Below are positions 54,371 to 64,000 of a DNA stretch of 64,000 nucleotides, piece after piece. The DNA is from Tenrec ecaudatus (taxonomy: Eukaryota; Chordata; Mammalia; Afrosoricida; Tenrecidae): the NCBI RefSeq assembly GCF_050624435.1, contig NC_134539.1, forward strand, positions 42,564,001-42,628,000, read 5' to 3'. Position numbers and translations under genes: made by a program. Each line of letters starts with the position of its first letter. The stretch's first letter is position 1. The notes below the pieces were generated by a model, which was not told the origin of the DNA, did not search any database, and saw only the letters and a program-made list of their open reading frames with translations.

Positions 54371-57300
54371 TGGCGTTTCATTGGCGCATGGCCATGCTCA
54401 CTCATTTACATATGGTCTGTAGCTGCTCTCGCCCTACACCGGCAGAATTGAGTAGCTGTGACAGAGACCTTAGGGCTTGTAAGCATAAATATTTACTATG
54501 CTTTCACAAAGAGCACCCACCAACCTTTGTGCTAACCTGAATGTAGGAAGACAAGGGACCAGGTCTGCTTTGATCATTGCTGTTATTCTCTGTCCTAAGC
54601 TGGCACCTGGTACCTGGTATAGGTGCCCATGAAGTATTTGAATGTGTTAACAAGTGTTCTCATTCCCTCCGTGGATGGATGTTACTGTAATTAATGTTTG
54701 AACATATAACATAGTTTTTTTGGCTTTTTTTAAGGACAAATGCTTTGAAGAAGATTCTCAATGGATTTTTTTTTAGTAGCATTCCTAAGTAGCTTATGTA
54801 TTCCGGGTACCCACTTCGTGTAGAGGGGGTGTATATGTGGGTAGGGTGTATAGTGCCCGAGTGGATGAAGAAAAACTGCCAGTTTTTATTTACTATGCTG
54901 ATGTTTTAGAGTAGCAACAAATGGTGGGATTTTATGTGTGCAGTTAAAAAGTGTTTGACCTTCCGACATTAAAGAAACAGGCATTGTTATTTCTACTATG
55001 GAAATATCCTCTGTGAAGATGGTTAAGATTTTGGGCATGGTAATATTTCTTACCTTTAAGGGCTTTTGTTTTCTCATTTATGTGTGGAATATATTATAGC
55101 ATAATGTTCTAATTTTCAGTTTATTCATTGAATACTTTTTTTAAATGATGATTTTACACAATTTGCACTTTCAGTCTGTTTTTTTACTAGTCTGCTTTAA
55201 TATACTCAAGGGGGAAGGTGTCCATACCCCCCACCCCTTGGGTGAACTTGTGTTTAGTATCAGTTGCACAGTAAGACTTAATTAACAAATATTTGGTTGA
55301 TAAAACTACTGGAAATTGTGTGTTAATATTATAAAGTACTATTAATTATTACTCTCCTTAGGTATGTGATACAGCATCCTGCAGCCACAAAATTAGAAAT
55401 CGATTTACAAGGAAATTATTAAAAGTTATTTTTATTCTAAGTTTTCACTTGCCAGGTATGCTGAAAATTGTTATACCGAAGAGTTTGCTTTCTGAATACA
55501 TTTGTATAATGAATGTCAAAGAAAACAGAAGATGGAGAGCATGAAAGTAAATAGTTACTTCAAGCTTCTGCCTAAACCACAGTGCAGAGATCCAGAGACT
55601 GCTTTATTTTTGGTAGCCCTGTGGTAATATAATGATAATCTTGTAAGGTTTCCCATTATGACTCACTTCGGATGTTTGCACTATAAGAAATAAAAAATGT
55701 TAATAGCTTAAACATTGAGGAAAAGTTTTTATCTCCTGTAAGTTGAAGGGCGGGCGGCTTTTGGGTTGGTTATTTCAATGGTTCAAGTCAACAGGTACCT
55801 CAGTTCTCTGCAGTATTCTCGTTTGTTGTATTTCAGGAAGGAAGCGCTTCCTCATTCAGCTCCCTTCTTGGTCCCAAGGTGGGTTGGGGTTCTTCCAACC
55901 AGCATTTGCTGACCTGACAACCCCCAGTAGTCTCCTTCAGGGGCAGTTCCACACTCTCTTCTGTGCTGTCTCTAGCACGTGGCCATTGGCTTAGAGACTA
56001 GCTAGGATCCCTCGAGTCATGTGGGCGTGGGCTGGAGTGACTCAGGAATAAAATGGAGAGGACTCTGCCAGCAAGACCAGAGCCTAAAGAATGGCTGGCT
56101 AGGCAGGGGATCGAGTCAGCTATGAGTGTGGTCCTGACATTTTGCGTATACCTCCACTTTAAAATTTTTTATAGTTCAGAACTGAGAATCACACAGCTAT
56201 CTTCTTATCCTGGTGCTACTGCTCTGGCCTCTGTTGAAGCCCATCTTTGTCCTTAGAGAAACGGTAATACAACCAAAGATTCACACCGTTAATTGCAATA
56301 GCGCCAGAACAGTAGGAAAACTATATCCCCGCAATAAATCTCCAAAGAAAAGGAAGTAACAATAAACTTAATGTGTAAGCATGTTCCATCCTGCTTGTAG
56401 TCAAATGAACTCAGAGTGTAGAGATACTCCTTTATTCCTGTAATTTGGGCAAAAGCTAGACGAATTAATTGTTCCCTGAGGTGACCCAGTTCAAAACTGG
56501 GTGTTGAAACTAGACTGAGTGCTAAGTCTGACAGCATTGGATTTCAATCCACTCACCTCAAACTGGAGCTTATAGTTCACTGGTTTTAGGGACTTTGTGA
56601 GAGTAGCTGTTCTAGACCTCAGGCTTCTCGGTCCTGTGACTGCCTGTATTTCCGCCTGGGCCTCCATCATTTTCTTGTAAGCAGTGAGGTCCGAACACAT
56701 CACGACAACGCATTTCATCAACCTGACCATCCTTGTGTACTTTCCCATAACTCTCCGATGTTTGAGTGTTAAATAAGGAATGCTCATTAATATATATAGT
56801 CTCGAAACCCCTAGCCCCTGAAGGGGTTACTATGAGTGATGGTAGCCTTACTCAATACTGAGCACCAACGAGGCTCTGGGGAGCAAGAGGACAGGAAAGG
56901 TGGAGGAAACAGCCACCATGGAGTTGATGCTCCGGCACAAATGATTGGCAAGTGTGTTACAATCAGATTTTCAAAGGCAGAGATCTTCCTCTCCAGGGCG
57001 GAAGCAGGACATCTTACTAAACTACACGAGGAACTCATCCGGTATATCGCTTCTGGGACGTTGGGGTAAGATCAAATGTAAATTAATAAAACACAAAGTC
57101 CTCATTTAAGAGATTCTTCTCCCTTGCTTACTTGGCCCTGCTGTTCTTTTTGTTTTCCCAAATTTATGCTTCATGACAATCCCGAAAGCATCAGTTGGGT
57201 GAGGATTGGTATGGCACCAAGTTGTAAAACAAAGTCTGGTAAATAAATACCTTTTTAAATGAGCCATACTTTTCTCCCAAGAAAACATACTGGAATATGC

Positions 57301-57479
57301 ACTGATGGTTGAGGCAAATTTCAGTGAGGAAGATTTGGGAAAGATTGCTCCAGCAAGACATTTCATTTTAATAAGAGAATGCAATTCTCATTTGGGTGAA
57401 AAAAACATTTAAGCTTATTATTTAATACCATGAGCCTGTCAATCAAGATCAGTAGAGGAACACATAACTTTCCTGAGGT
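54371..57479. other. Largely unassigned intronic DNA
   Basis: No repeat family is recognised. Minus-strand frames at 56491-56787 (98 codons) and 57106-57384 (92 codons) have ordinary amino-acid composition but no recognised domain; an old processed fragment cannot be excluded. There is no splice-flanked candidate for SLC44A1 exon 2. Confidence 0.35.
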
Positions 57480-57689
57480 GAGCACTTGGCCGTTGCTATA
57501 AAGTTGATTCTGACTGATTCGCTGACCCTTGTGTCAGACCAGAGCTGTGCTCAGTGGGGTTGACTTCACCCCCGCACCCCCGGGTAGCTCACCAGGTCTT
57601 TTTGGAACGTGTTTCCAAGCACACTGAACCTCCATCCTGTTAGAGGCCAAATGTGGTTTGCGTTACCAGACTGCGGTTCAGAGGTAAAA

Positions 57690-57852
57690 CAACCAACTCA
57701 CTGTCATGGCGTCAATTCTGACTCACAGTGACCCTATAGAACATGGTGGAATGGCCCCGGTGGGTTTCAAGATGTAACTCTTTATGGAAATAGAAGACCT
57801 CGTACTTTCTGAGTTAGCGACAAATCTGACTGCCAGCGTATTACCCTGACAC
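57690..57852 (-). mobile_element. AfroSINE, antisense
   Basis: AACCAACTCACTGTCATGGC, AATTCTGACTCACAGTGACC and GTGGGTTTCAAGATGTAACTC follow the antisense SINE. A possible further diverged copy precedes it at 57490-57560. Confidence 0.75.
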
Positions 57853-57896
57853 CTTCAAAGCTTGTTCAAGGCATGAATACTGTCAGGGAACTCTCC

Positions 57897-58068
57897 AAAC
57901 CAAGCCTGCTGCCGCTGAGTCAGAGCTGACTCATAGTGACCCTGTGGGAGACAGTAGAACTGCTCTGTAGGTTTCCACACGGGAACTCTTCCCTGAAGCA
58001 GGGAACCTTACGAGTGGGGTTCAAACTGCTGACCAATGAGTAAGCCATTATGCCACGGGGGCTCCTGA
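57897..58068 (-). mobile_element. AfroSINE, antisense
   Basis: CTGCCGCTGAGTCAGAGCTG, ACTCATAGTGACCCTGTGGG, GTTCAAACTGCTGACC and ATTATGCCACGGGGGCTCCTG. The head is well preserved. Confidence 0.85.
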
Positions 58069-58079
58069 GACGGAAGGGG

Positions 58080-59259
58080 AAAGCAGGGGCACAATAAGCT
58101 GGGGGCCTCATGAATACCTACGTTTGCCAGGTCATCTGCTTTGCTTTGATGGGCAGATTAAGAGCAGGGCCTCCCTTCCCTTCTGCTGATCACCCACCCC
58201 TCCCCTCTCCTCACCTTTCAAGGCCTGCAGGGCAGCAGGGCGTGAGCAAAGCGCTTCCAGCCCATTTTCTCGGTGCTCACCTGGGAGAAAATTGAGTAGG
58301 GTTACAAATCCCATATATTTTGTTCCAAGTGTGCCCAGAAAGGTGCACACACGCCCCTGCCTCTGACTCGAGAGCCGGAGCACAGGGGTACTGAGGGCGG
58401 TGGATTGGATGGGCACTGACAGAATCGAGAATGTTGGTGGAATCTCAAGAAAGTTCCAGGCTCATCACATGCTTTGGTTTAATTCGATATGTATCAACTC
58501 TTGTGTTGATTACATGGTAAGTACCAAAAAAAGGTTTCCCTCTAGAAGTCTGTAGTCTCCTAAGACAGGCAAACGTAAGTGCGATAGTTTAACCCCAGTG
58601 GGGGAAGAACTCCTGGAGTAGAAAGCAACACGGCCTCCAGCTCCCGCAGGCATGGTCCACGGACTCGTGGCCGTTTAAGGTAAGGTTCTGGAACCTTTAC
58701 TTAAAGTAGAACAGATCAAAAGTCGTCTGGGCAGATCCCTGACATTTTGGGGTTCTTTAGCTGTTCTCACACAGTTACTGAGCGAGTCTTGGACGTCTGC
58801 CCTCTCACGCCGCCAGTGAGCTCACATGCCTTGTCATAGTCTCAGACTCTCGAAGAGGGACGTCACAGTGCCCCCATGCCCCAGGGCCAGCCTGGATCCA
58901 GTGACTCCAGATTACATACTCCGTTTCCTAGCAGAACTTCAGACACCCCCACCCCCAGGCCCCCTTTCTGTTTCTCAGGCAGATTTCTCACACCCAGGCC
59001 TGTAGCTCCTCTCTGGCTCTTTATGATTTTATACCTTCTACGCTCCCTCAAATATTTTAGGTGATTTGTAATCAAATATAAATATATTTAAGGCTTGCGA
59101 TGTCAAATTTAAAAAGCTAAATGTCGAAGAAAAAGCACAAGTATATACGCTTAGTGCCTAAGTTTACTCACGCACCAGTGTTTCTAATCTTGCCCGAGAA
59201 AGAACAGGATTAGTAAATGAGGTTCTTCCATACGATCCCAGATCTGGTTTGGGATTAAG
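58080..59259. other. Unassigned intronic DNA
   Basis: No repeat or gene is recognised. Confidence 0.35.
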
Positions 59260-59299
59260 AGTCCACAGTCCAAAAAAAAAAAAAAAGTCCACAGTCCAA
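59260..59299 (+). repeat. Oligo(A) between 14-bp direct repeats
   Basis: AGTCCACAGTCCAA lies at 59260-59273 and again at 59286-59299 with only A residues between. The layout is the same as at 3989-4025: a target-site duplication around a pure A tail. Confidence 0.75.
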
Positions 59300-59459
59300 T
59301 GTACCAAGGTATCCATGAATATTTTTGTTTTGTTTTTTTCCCCTCCCTCCCCACTCCCCAGTTTGTTTTTTAATCATGCTCATGAAGTGGATTTTGGGCA
59401 GGCTCTGCTTAAACACCTCTAGCAGCAGAAAACCCTGCTTCCTAAGACAATTTCAGGCA

Positions 59460-59890
59460 GTGTAATGGCTAATTTGGTATGGTAACTTGGCGAGAATTCG
59501 GTGCTCAGTTAGTTGCTCAAACACCAGTCCAGCTGCTGTGATACAGTAGTGCTGTGTGATTAATCAGTCTGAAAAGTAGTGGCCCTTGCATGAAACGCAC
59601 CTCGCTCTGCTCTGCTCAGGTGAAGGCCATAGAGCACAAAGAATTTTCCCTAGGAAGTTGGCTATTTCCAGGCAGTAAATAGACATCTTGCCAGAACCTT
59701 CTTCCCTCATATAATTAATTACCTGATCTATGAATTTGGGACACAGGCTGTTGGAGTTTCCAACCTGTCCCTGACCTACAGATTTTTGACTCCACAGTGT
59801 CTACACTCAAATGAGCTAATTTCTTAAAATACTTGTCAATCAGTTTCTCTCGGTGTGTGTACTGGTGCTGTTTCTGTAGCCACAACTTAT
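59460..59890 (+). mobile_element. Ancient LTR-like repeat, sense
   Basis: TAATGGCTAATTTGGTATGG, CTCAAACACCAGTCCAGCTG, TTCCAACCTGTCCCTGACC, TACAGATTTTTGACTCC and ATGAGCTAATTTCTTAAAAT resemble a widespread mammalian ERVL-type LTR. The name is unconfirmed. Confidence 0.5.
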
Positions 59891-60353
59891 ATAGACAGTT
59901 ATTGAAAAGTTCTTTTTTACACAGCTCAGTTCTGTCTTTGCATGTTTATCGTTGCTCCTAGTTTAGGCTACTTTAGCAATTAGACAAGCCGAACCCAATC
60001 TCTAATGTATGCCTTATTGTGTTTGTGCATGCGTTTGAAACAAAAAAACCCTTCATGGATACAATGTAAATGTCACGATTCTAGGTACCTTTACTGCTCT
60101 GTAGGCTTATGTTTCTTCTTCAACTTTGACGTCTTTAAACTTAGCAAAACTATTTGTGCACATATTTTAAAGTGTCCAAAAGCCCCCAACCAACACTTTC
60201 AACTTTTGAGATGATTCTTAGGTGTTTTTTTGTTTGTTTGTTTTTGACTCCACTCCATATTTCTCACATGCTTGTAATTATATTCTGGACATTTTTTTCC
60301 TTGTAGTTTCCTCATTTTTCAGTTTTGACATTGTCTTTGGTACCCACTGTTGA

Positions 60354-60556
60354 AGGCCCCCTGTGGAGCTCTGCGGGTACAGGGGTGGAGTGTTGACTGT
60401 TAGAGTTGACAGGGTCAGGTCAGAGCTCATCGGCTGCATCGGGAGAAGGGCATGGCAGTCTGCTTCTGAAAAGACTTGCCGTCTTTGACACCCTGTGCTC
60501 TGCCCCTGGGGCGCCTTTGAATTAGACTTGACTCCGTGGAAGTAAGTTGTTTAGTT
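60354..60556 (+). mobile_element. AfroSINE, sense, diverged
   Basis: CCCCTGTGGAGCTCTGCGGG, GGCATGGCAGTCTGCTTCTG, AAAAGACTTGCCGTC and TTAGACTTGACTCCGTGG with a degraded tail. Confidence 0.6.
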
Positions 60557-61059
60557 GATTTGTTTGTATGGAAGATGAAGGTTGAACTTCTACCATCATC
60601 CCTGGCCCTGGCCACATGCACAGGTGTCCTTCCTACCTTCCTGACCATCCTGTGTGTACATCATGACTTTGGTTGACTCGGCGTGTATATTTATATTAGA
60701 CTATGGAAGTGTTCTTGTATTTAAATCATGTAGTATTTCATCAGCCCTGGGCAGTCGTTGGAGATACCAGTGGTTTTGTTTGGCTGTTTATCCAATTCTC
60801 TGTGAGCCAAGACTCACCTGGCTCATCTAGCAGTGTGACCCTCATCCGTGTCGCTCCGAGAGCGGTTCAGGTTCCGTTCCACTCCCTGAGGGACTCTCTT
60901 CTGTCTTTCTGAGCTGGGCTGGCCACTCTTCTGCTCGCCACATACTGAGGATTCCTTGTGTCTGGACATTGGTTCCAATGACCCAGCTCCCATTTTAAAA
61001 TTTATGTACAGTAAACTTCACTTTTTGTAGTTTGTGAGCTTTAACTGACGCACAGTACC
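60557..61059. other. Unassigned intronic DNA
   Basis: No gene or repeat is recognised. Confidence 0.3.
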
Positions 61060-61830
61060 AGACTGCCCTCAAACTGTAGGACCATTACCTGCTTCCGGAA
61101 AACTCGCGTCTGCTGCCCCTTGGTAGGCAGGTGCTCCATGCCCACCGCACACCTGGAAACCACCCATCTATTTCTCCATCCTTGGAGCTTGCTTTGCCCC
61201 CAGAAGATCATCAGTGGAATCAGAGTAATGCTGCCTTTCGAGTCTGCCTTCTTTTCCTCAGCACACTGCACTTGAGATTCATCCCTGCACAATAGTTTTG
61301 TCTTAGGCCAAGTAGTGTTCCATTGTGTCCTCTGCAGGGCATTGGGTCCAGACCCCTGTGGATATCAAACTTCATGGATGGTCAAAATGACATCGCATTT
61401 GCATATAACCTATATTTTATGTCATCTTTAGATTCCTTATGATGCCTGACCCAATGTAGATGACAGGTAAATAGAACTATATGCTCCCTCTGAGCCTTTG
61501 ACCACTAATTGCTCCTCTCCCCCTCCAATATTTTCCATCTCATGAGGAGCCCAAGTACCCAGAGGCCGAGTGGACCAGAGTTTATCTGTTGGATCGTTGA
61601 AGACTCTTTGGACGATCTCATTCGGGATGATTATTGCTAAATCTGCTGTGAATATTCATATGCAGGTTTTTGTGTGAACATAAGTATTAAAACATCTTAT
61701 TCTTATGCCAGTTGTCTCTATTAGCACCATTCTAATTTCCAAATGACTTTTAAATCCCTTTACTATCATTTTAGAGGGATATTGACTTTTTCAGTTTTGT
61801 GTTATCCGCCATTTAGGTCTTCATGTAATT
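61060..61830 (-). mobile_element. Old L1 remnant, antisense, with a DNA-transposon insertion
   Basis: ACACCTGGAAACCACCCATC, TGGAATCAGAGTAATGC and GTAGTGTTCCATTGTG precede 61332. ATATGCAGGTTTTTGTGTG and ATTTTAGAGGGATATTGAC follow about 61620. They fit a much-diverged antisense L1. Confidence 0.45.
61332..61495. mobile_element. Tigger/MER2-like DNA transposon fragment
   Basis: CCAGACCCCTGTGGATATC, GCATTTGCATATAACC and CAATGTAGATGACAGG and TAAATAG occur in the order found in mammalian Tigger-related elements. Ends were not resolved. Confidence 0.45.
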
Positions 61831-63645
61831 GTTGCTACAATGATTTTGCACTTGCTTTCACAGCTTCTTTTTAGGTAGTCATGGATCCCTAGTGAGCCCC
61901 TTTCTCATGAGCATCTAGACATTCCAAATATACGTGACCTTCACTTTAGTCTCTCTTCCCCATTGTATCCTCAGCTGTTAGTGAAACAACACATTCTACT
62001 AAGATTCAGTGATAGTATGTGCCCCTAGTCTGCACTTGTCCAGAGAGAACCTCCCTTTGTTTGCCAGGAGTGCCTTGCTTGGGTTCACGGGCTAGCTTTT
62101 GCTCTGCACCGATTCCTTTGCCCGTGCCACAAGCCCTTGCTTCAACGTTCCGTCAGTAGATTTCTACCCTGGCTTAACCATATGGTCCACTGTCAAGTTC
62201 GCCGCATTCGCTTTCGTTCCGTTTTAAAAAGGGGATGCTGGTGTGCTGCGCTCTGCACGGTCTCTGCTGTTATTCAAAGGTTTTGACAGCTGCTCGGCGA
62301 CCTCTTTTTCTTTTTAAGAAAAGCTTTTATTGTGACATAGATGAAGATTTACAGCAGTCTTATTTTTGCAAGTTATTTTAGTGCTTGGGCCACCGAACTT
62401 GTCTGGACCACCACTGAGTGAACTCTGTCATAGGGGCTGCCGAAGGCAGCATTCTCTGTATGCGGTACGAGTGGGCCCTGTGGCAGATACTCAGTGAATA
62501 TTTGGACACGCTTGCTTACTTGCAGTTCCTCATTCTTAGGGATTCCGTGCTTACAAAGCAAGGATGAATCTGATCCAGATAAATTTTGGTGATACCTGTG
62601 AGATTGTATTTGCGTACTTGTGTAAAAATGGCAAGATTTATTGGAAAAGCAAACAAAACAAATCACCAAAAACATCTTTAGAGAGTACCTGCTGATATTC
62701 TAAATATAGTGTGGGTGGACACAGCCATTCCGGATCCCATGGCGCTCACGGTTCACCAGGGAAGAGAGAATTATGTCAGTGAAGTTACCAAACCTCTGCC
62801 GAGGCTGTATTGACATCGGAGGTCACATATGTGATTATTACCCTTTTCTCCAAATTTCTTCCCAAACCACTTCTATTCTTAATATGTCCTATCTCTGTGG
62901 ACCAGCTTCGTCTACTTCAACTATTGCTCCTCTCGTCCAAGTCATCATTGCCACTTTCTTAGGTGCCTGCAGCCCCCTTTGTTCGCACTGGGTCCGGGGG
63001 ATCCAAAAGTAACTAAGAACCCATCTTCTCTGAGCTGAAATCCTCCTCAGTGACTTCTCTCGCTCTTAAATATAACATCCAGATTTCTTCTCCCCCCTAC
63101 TCCAGCTCCATGTACCTCCTCCTCACCCCTGCCACTCTTCTTAGGCCCTGGCCATGTTCTCTGATCTCACCTGTGTGCCGATCCTCTTTGTCTGGGGCTT
63201 GCCTCTTCCTTCTACATCACACCTGTCAGCCTTGTTTTCTCAGTTATAAAATAGCCCTTCCATCTCTCTCTCTCTGTCATTCTCTATGTCTTTACTTGGC
63301 TCTATTTTTCTTCAGGCTCTGATCACCACCTGAAATTATTTATGGATTTGTATTGGTTTTCTGTCCCCATAAACACAAGGACTTGTCGATTTTGTCACTG
63401 CGTTATCCTGTGTTGGAGCGGTGCCTGGCACACAGGAAATGGTCAGTCGATGCATGTTGAATGAAGGATGCATCGTGGTGTCACTTTTCATTTTTTTCTC
63501 TACACTCCATTTCAGTTCAAAGTTCTTCTGTGAGAGAGACCAATTTCCGGACAAAAGCCCACACTTCGTGAGACTCCTGCTAGCTAAGTGCTGATCTTTA
63601 CAGTGTCTTAAAGTGGTATTAAAAATGAAATTCTTTTCTGTGCTC
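61831..63645. other. Unassigned intronic DNA
   Basis: Apart from a short L1-tail-like segment at about 62317-62375 (AAGCTTTTATTGTGACATAG) and CT-rich stretches at 63090-63290, no gene or repeat is recognised. Confidence 0.35.
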
Positions 63646-63815
63646 CCCCTGCTAATCACAAGGTCAGCAGTTTGAAACCACCAGTCCTTCCTTTGGGAAA
63701 AGATGAGGCTTTCTCTCATGAAGATCTCCCGTCTCAAAAACTCATAAGGGTAGTTCTACCCTGCCTGGAGGGTCACTATGAGTCAGAATGAACTCAACGG
63801 AAGTCTAGTTTTTGG
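63646..63815 (+). mobile_element. AfroSINE, sense
   Basis: GCAGTTTGAAACCACCAGTCC, CATGAAGATCTCCCGTCTC, GGTCACTATGAGTCAGAATG and AACTCAACGGAAGTCTAG follow the family order. The head is partly lost. Confidence 0.75.
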
Positions 63816-64000
63816 TGTAACCAGCAGGTAACAGTTCAGTGTTTCTTAGTCCTAATGGGATAGTAAAGGGAACAATTAAGTATGGGTCTAAATCCATTGG
63901 TTTTATTATTCCTAGACAGATGATTTCTGCTGTTAGTTTATTATCCCATATCTTGACAGATTTTCTCTGTTTGTGTACTCCTTGTGCTAGACCTCTTTAA

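Larger units (their letters stand above)
43535..64000 (+). other. SLC44A1: SLC44A1 intron 1 (incomplete)
   Basis: It opens with GTGAGC. No sequence encoding the expected start of exon 2 (SSKREWKPLEDRSC-like) was found before 64000, so the intron is at least 20.4 kb. This agrees with the large first intron known in this gene. Repeats are listed separately. Confidence 0.75.

Noticed and set aside
55360-55460. Possible exon (TTAG/GTATGTG, then ACAGCATCCTGCAGCC)
   Set aside because: Its short frame does not resemble SLC44A1 and there is no consistent donor/acceptor pair.
43535-64000. SLC44A1 exon 2
   Set aside because: I looked for an acceptor followed by codons like SSKREWKPLEDRSC and found none, so exon 2 is taken to lie beyond the window.
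1-64000. CRISPR arrays, operons, prokaryotic defence systems, rRNA or true tRNA genes
   Set aside because: The DNA is clearly mammalian. tRNA-like segments belong to SINEs with degenerate A and B boxes and lack a cloverleaf.

Overview
This window is eukaryotic, mammalian, and most probably from an afrotherian; the best fit is a tenrec such as Echinops telfairi. Three kinds of evidence support this. First, tRNA-derived SINEs of the AfroSINE type are present on both strands (for example 33053-33268, 37440-37640 and 63646-63815). Second, BovB/RTE LINE pieces occur, including an antisense reverse-transcriptase fragment (1212-2805) and several 3' ends. Third, two short hAT elements have the termini of SPIN ('Space Invader') transposons (26519-26681 and 47761-47953); SPIN is known from the tenrec but not from most other afrotherians. 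The species call is an inference, because no database search was possible.

Only one protein-coding gene is supported. A CpG island at about 42770-44190 contains a Kozak-context ATG at 43502. It opens an 11-codon coding exon (MGCCSSASAAQ) that ends exactly at a GTGAGC splice donor at 43535. This matches the first coding exon of SLC44A1, which encodes choline transporter-like protein 1 (CTL1/CD92), on the + strand. I read 43535-64000 as its large first intron and 1-42770 as upstream intergenic DNA. Exon 2 was not found in the window. Two short upstream ORFs lie in the presumed 5' leader. No other ORF looks like a genuine gene; most are shadows of repeats or of the GC-rich island.

Layout. Region 1-4862 is a nest of BovB, L1, an LTR-like repeat and a 739-bp hAT transposon. 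Region 4863-12300 is mostly unique, with AfroSINEs, L1 3' ends and a homeodomain-motif-rich candidate enhancer near 11.1-11.3 kb. Region 12.3-31.5 kb is very repeat rich, holding L1 3' ends with polypurine tracts, LTR-like and ERV-like repeats, BovB ends, a mariner remnant, a SPIN element, and two L1s inserted in tandem at the same target. Region 31.5-42.7 kb alternates unique DNA with older L1s and SINEs, and the last 3 kb before the island is nearly repeat free. The intron (43.5-64 kb) holds older L1s, SINEs, a SPIN-split SINE, a three-level SINE/L1/L1 nest, and long unique stretches.

The most interesting observations are about retrotransposition. Two separate L1 insertions (24157-24607 and 51494-51809), each bounded by perfect target-site duplications, carry the same duplicated 3' end, which suggests a 'double-tail' L1 lineage. 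Two loci (3989-4025 and 59260-59299) consist only of an oligo(A) stretch between perfect 14-bp direct repeats, as expected for 'tail-only' insertions. Horizontally transferred transposon classes (SPIN, an OposCharlie-like hAT, BovB) sit inside native repeats with target duplications, so their relative ages can be ordered.
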